Positions 61,644 through 64,000 of a stretch of DNA of 64,000 nt are shown piece after piece (position 1 is the first letter of the stretch; each line of letters begins with the position of its first letter). The notes under the pieces were generated by a model, which was not told the origin of the DNA, ran no database searches, and saw only the letters and a program-made list of their open reading frames with translations. The DNA is taken from positions 496,001-560,000 of the forward strand of contig JIAB01000001.1 in the NCBI GenBank assembly GCA_000687975.1. Reading direction: 5' to 3'. Both the position numbers and the translations under genes were made by a program. This stretch comes from Lachnospiraceae bacterium AC2031. GTDB lineage: Bacteria; Bacillota; Clostridia; Lachnospirales; Lachnospiraceae.

Positions 61644-62714
61644 TTAATAAACGACCTGGTTACGTCCGTTGCTCTTCCCATAATAGAGCTTTTCATCAGC
61701 TTCCTTGATAACCCTGTCAGTATCCTGATGAAAACCGAATTCAGTAAGACCAAATGTCATCGTTATATTAATCTCTGATTCGCCAACCTTGATGACGCTT
61801 TTCTGAATATTGCGACGAAGCTTCTCTAAAACTGTAAATGCTTCATCCCCATTACAGTGTGGCATAATGATCAGGAATTCCTCTCCACCCCATCTGGAAA
61901 TAAAGGAAGTTTCCTGAAGATCATCCTTCATTTTGTTTGCCACAAACTTAAGTACTTCGTCACCAGCGTCATGGCCGTACGTGTCATTTACCTTCTTGAA
62001 GAAATCAATGTCTCCCATAGCGACACTGACAGCTCCCATCTCCTTATCTTCTCTGATAACCTCAAGGTACTCCTTGGTACGACGTCTGTTGAAAAGACCA
62101 GTCAGCTGGTCTGTGCCAGCTTCTTTCTTAAGCTGGTCATTATACTTCATAAGCTTGTTCTCTTTCTCATTCTCCTGCTTACTGAACACGTAAGATATGA
62201 AGATGATTGAAACGAAAACAGCTGATATATTTGTAATCTGCAGTAACTTGTCATCCGTTCTGGTGATATCTGTAAGAGGCTTAATTCCGCCATAAACCCA
62301 GATAACAGCAATTCGTATAGCAAGCACCACACCTGCATACATAAATTTATAAGCAGATTTGGCATGCATTGCAAAGAATGTCAGCATGAGAATAATAATA
62401 AAGTAATTCTGCATACCTGCACTCCAGCCAACGCATGGAATCATAAAAAGCGTAAACGCAAAAAGGAAAATCATAAATAGGTATAGAGAAGGTTTTGTTT
62501 TCGAATAATAAGTAAAAATAAAAAGAAGAATATTCGCCACAAGGAGCGCAAATATTCTGTAAGGATACATTTTAATAACCTCTAATCCTGCAAAACATAT
62601 ATCAAGAATAAAGGCAATGAAGACAACGATATAGAGAATTCGTAGAGCTATGATAGTTCTGCTATTCTCGTTTTCAGCTTTTACATCTTTAGTAATTAAG
62701 CTTCGTAACCCCAC
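61644..62714 (-). CDS. membrane diguanylate cyclase (GGDEF)
   Basis: 356 residues. Six membrane helices (about 25-190), short coiled linker (QLKKEAGTDQLTGLFNRRR) and GGDEF domain with SRWGGEEFLIIMP. GGEEF is an active variant, so it should make cyclic-di-GMP. The allosteric I-site RxxD five residues upstream is QETS, so product inhibition is probably lost. GTG start with AGGGG. No PilZ or EAL partner nearby. Confidence 0.9.
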   Translation of the reverse strand: MGLRSLITKDVKAENENSRTIIALRILYIVVFIAFILDICFAGLEVIKMYPYRIFALLVANILLFIFTYYSKTKPSLYLFMIFLFAFTLFMIPCVGWSAGMQNYFIIILMLTFFAMHAKSAYKFMYAGVVLAIRIAVIWVYGGIKPLTDITRTDDKLLQITNISAVFVSIIFISYVFSKQENEKENKLMKYNDQLKKEAGTDQLTGLFNRRRTKEYLEVIREDKEMGAVSVAMGDIDFFKKVNDTYGHDAGDEVLKFVANKMKDDLQETSFISRWGGEEFLIIMPHCNGDEAFTVLEKLRRNIQKSVIKVGESEINITMTFGLTEFGFHQDTDRVIKEADEKLYYGKSNGRNQVVY

Positions 62715-62748
62715 AATTTAACCCCTACTTTATACCCCAAAATAATAA

Positions 62749-62776
62749 AGCACCGGACTAGTTATAGCCCGGTACT
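62749..62776 (-). terminator. terminator after the glutamine synthetase gene
   Basis: Minus strand AGTACCGG-12 bases-CCGGTGCT followed by TTATTATTTT; one G:T pair. Confidence 0.7.
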
Positions 62777-62819
62777 AATTATAACACACTTAAAGTATTT
62801 TTACACTAAAATTATCACA

Positions 62820-64000
62820 TTAATTAACACTGAAAAGGAGCTGTCCGTAGCTTGGGAATGGCCAATCTCTCTGGGATGTTAGCATCTCTGCCTCGTCCAC
62901 ATATTTTCTAAGCTTATCCATAGATGGAATAAGTGTATCACGCACGAATGCTGATGACTTAAAGATGTCATCTATTGTCTTAAACTCTGCAAGATTCTTT
63001 TCAAGCGCTATCACTGCATCCATTATCTCATCAGTAAGTTCTGAGAGGCGTTCCATAGTTGATACCTCATACTTGCACTTAACCGATGGACTTACCTGAC
63101 GCATAAGAACTGTAGTCTGTGAAAGTCTGTAAAGATATCTTTCGATTGCAGGCAGATAGTTCTTACGTACCATATCTACCATGGTGAGACCTTCAATATT
63201 TACTGTCTTAACATAGTTCTCCAGCATTATCTCACAGCGGCTCTGTACCTCTGTCTTGCTGAAGACCTTATGACGGATAAGCATCTCCACATTCTTCTCA
63301 TCTAAGAGGTGAGGCATAGCATCTGCTGTTGTCTTAAGGTTTGAAAGACCACGCTTTGCTGCTTCCTGTACCCACTCTTCGCTATATCCATTTCCGTCGA
63401 AGAGGATTCTCTCATGTTCTTTAATAACTCTCTTAATAAGTTCATGAAGAGCTGTCTCGAAATCCTCAGCACCTTCAAGCTCATCTGCATACTGACGAAG
63501 GCTCTCTGCTACTGCAGCGTTCAGCATAATGTTGCAGCATGCGATAGAGTTAGATGAACCAAGTGATCTGAACTCGAACTTGTTGCCTGTAAAGGCGAAA
63601 GGCGATGTTCTGTTTCTATCTGTTGTATCTCTGAAGAATCGTGGAAGACTGTGAACACCAAGCTTAAGCTTAACCTCTTCCGTTCCCTGATATGGTGCAT
63701 CATTCTTGATTGCTTCAAGAATTGCTGAAAGCTCTTCACCAAGGAATACGGAAATGATTGCTGGAGGTGCTTCATCTCCACCAAGTCTCAGATCATTGCT
63801 TGCAGTTGCTACTGACAGTCTGAGAAGATCTTGATAATCGTCTACAGCCTGGATTACTGCACACAGGAATAAAAGGAACTGTGCGTTCTCATAAGGTGTC
63901 TTTCCAGGTGAAAGAAGGTTAACGCCTGTATCTGTAGTAACAGACCAATTGTTGTGCTTTCCTGAACCATTTACACCTGCAAATGGCTTCTCGTGGAGAA
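62820..64000 (-). CDS. glnN: type III glutamine synthetase, 5' end cut by window edge
   Basis: The frame is open from 64000 to the stop at 62820 (about 393 residues, the C-terminal half of a roughly 700-residue GSIII). Seen: LHEKPFAGVNGSGKHNNWS, PGKTPYENAQFLLFLCAVI, DRNRTSPFAFTGNKFEFR and the GSIII-specific C-terminal helical region. Assimilates ammonia as glutamine; GSIII is common in rumen and gut Firmicutes and Bacteroides. A Met at 63527 is internal, not the start. Confidence 0.93.
   Translation of the reverse strand, partial: LHEKPFAGVNGSGKHNNWSVTTDTGVNLLSPGKTPYENAQFLLFLCAVIQAVDDYQDLLRLSVATASNDLRLGGDEAPPAIISVFLGEELSAILEAIKNDAPYQGTEEVKLKLGVHSLPRFFRDTTDRNRTSPFAFTGNKFEFRSLGSSNSIACCNIMLNAAVAESLRQYADELEGAEDFETALHELIKRVIKEHERILFDGNGYSEEWVQEAAKRGLSNLKTTADAMPHLLDEKNVEMLIRHKVFSKTEVQSRCEIMLENYVKTVNIEGLTMVDMVRKNYLPAIERYLYRLSQTTVLMRQVSPSVKCKYEVSTMERLSELTDEIMDAVIALEKNLAEFKTIDDIFKSSAFVRDTLIPSMDKLRKYVDEAEMLTSQRDWPFPSYGQLLFSVN

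Noticed and set aside
62820-63527. 235-codon stand-alone protein
   Set aside because: The frame continues open to the window edge with clear glutamine synthetase III sequence; the Met at 63527 is internal.

Overview
The window looks like a chromosomal segment of a low-GC, strictly anaerobic Firmicute, most probably a Lachnospiraceae of the Butyrivibrio/Pseudobutyrivibrio/Roseburia type. This rests on gene content: a glycyl-radical class III ribonucleotide reductase, type III glutamine synthetase, a MetA of the acetyl-CoA type, an archaeal/fungal-type aspartate-semialdehyde dehydrogenase, a cellobiose 2-epimerase-like protein, a YlxR-YlxQ fusion, AGGAGG-type ribosome binding sites and short TTGACA/TATAAT promoters. 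No database search was possible, so the genus is an inference. Almost every gene is on the minus strand; the Lrp-like regulator at 12.9 kb is the only plus-strand gene I accept.

Layout (minus strand, so transcription runs from high to low coordinates): 0-3.1 kb holds a response regulator, ABC ATPase, permease and truncated histidine kinase, resembling a peptide-stress or lantibiotic-immunity module. 3.1-8.5 kb is an accessory stretch of small orphan genes, two decayed genes (HAD phosphatase, GNAT), a duplicated intergenic repeat and an unusual three-hairpin array with a 73-bp period. 8.9-12.7 kb carries metA, ligA and rluF. 12.9-17.3 kb holds lrp, a membrane-anchored protein, a tRNA-Arg overlapping ribF, then truB, nrnA and rbfA. 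17.3-24.4 kb is the translation/transcription core: infB, rnpM-ylxQ, nusA, rimP, tsf, rpsB. 24.6-31.4 kb has two envelope-type proteins, topA, dprA and comM. 31.5-38 kb holds two CobW-class GTPases, glgB, a DUF1015 protein and a P-loop kinase.

38.1-51.6 kb is an amino-acid block: leuC, leuD, (four small membrane/exported proteins), leuB, (two small membrane proteins), ilvD, ilvB, serC, serA, asd. leuA, ilvC, ilvN and serB are absent from the window. 51.7-54.9 kb has a YhhN-family protein, two unknowns and the cellobiose 2-epimerase. 54.9-59.5 kb is an anaerobic deoxynucleotide module: nrdD (fused to a glutaredoxin-like domain), trxB and nrdG, with a recognisable promoter, candidate NrdR boxes and a leader terminator. 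59.5-64 kb ends with a divergent EF-G-like GTPase, a membrane diguanylate cyclase and a truncated type III glutamine synthetase.

The clearest candidates for undescribed biology are the 73-bp-period hairpin array plus perfect palindrome at 8.5-8.75 kb, a 134-bp MITE-like element at 39.3 kb, the three paralogous Gln-rich/extracytoplasmic proteins nested in the leucine genes, the DUF1015 protein near serA/serC where no phosphoserine phosphatase is seen, the GTPase-YcgQ fusion, and the self-contained nrdD-glutaredoxin/trxB/nrdG system.
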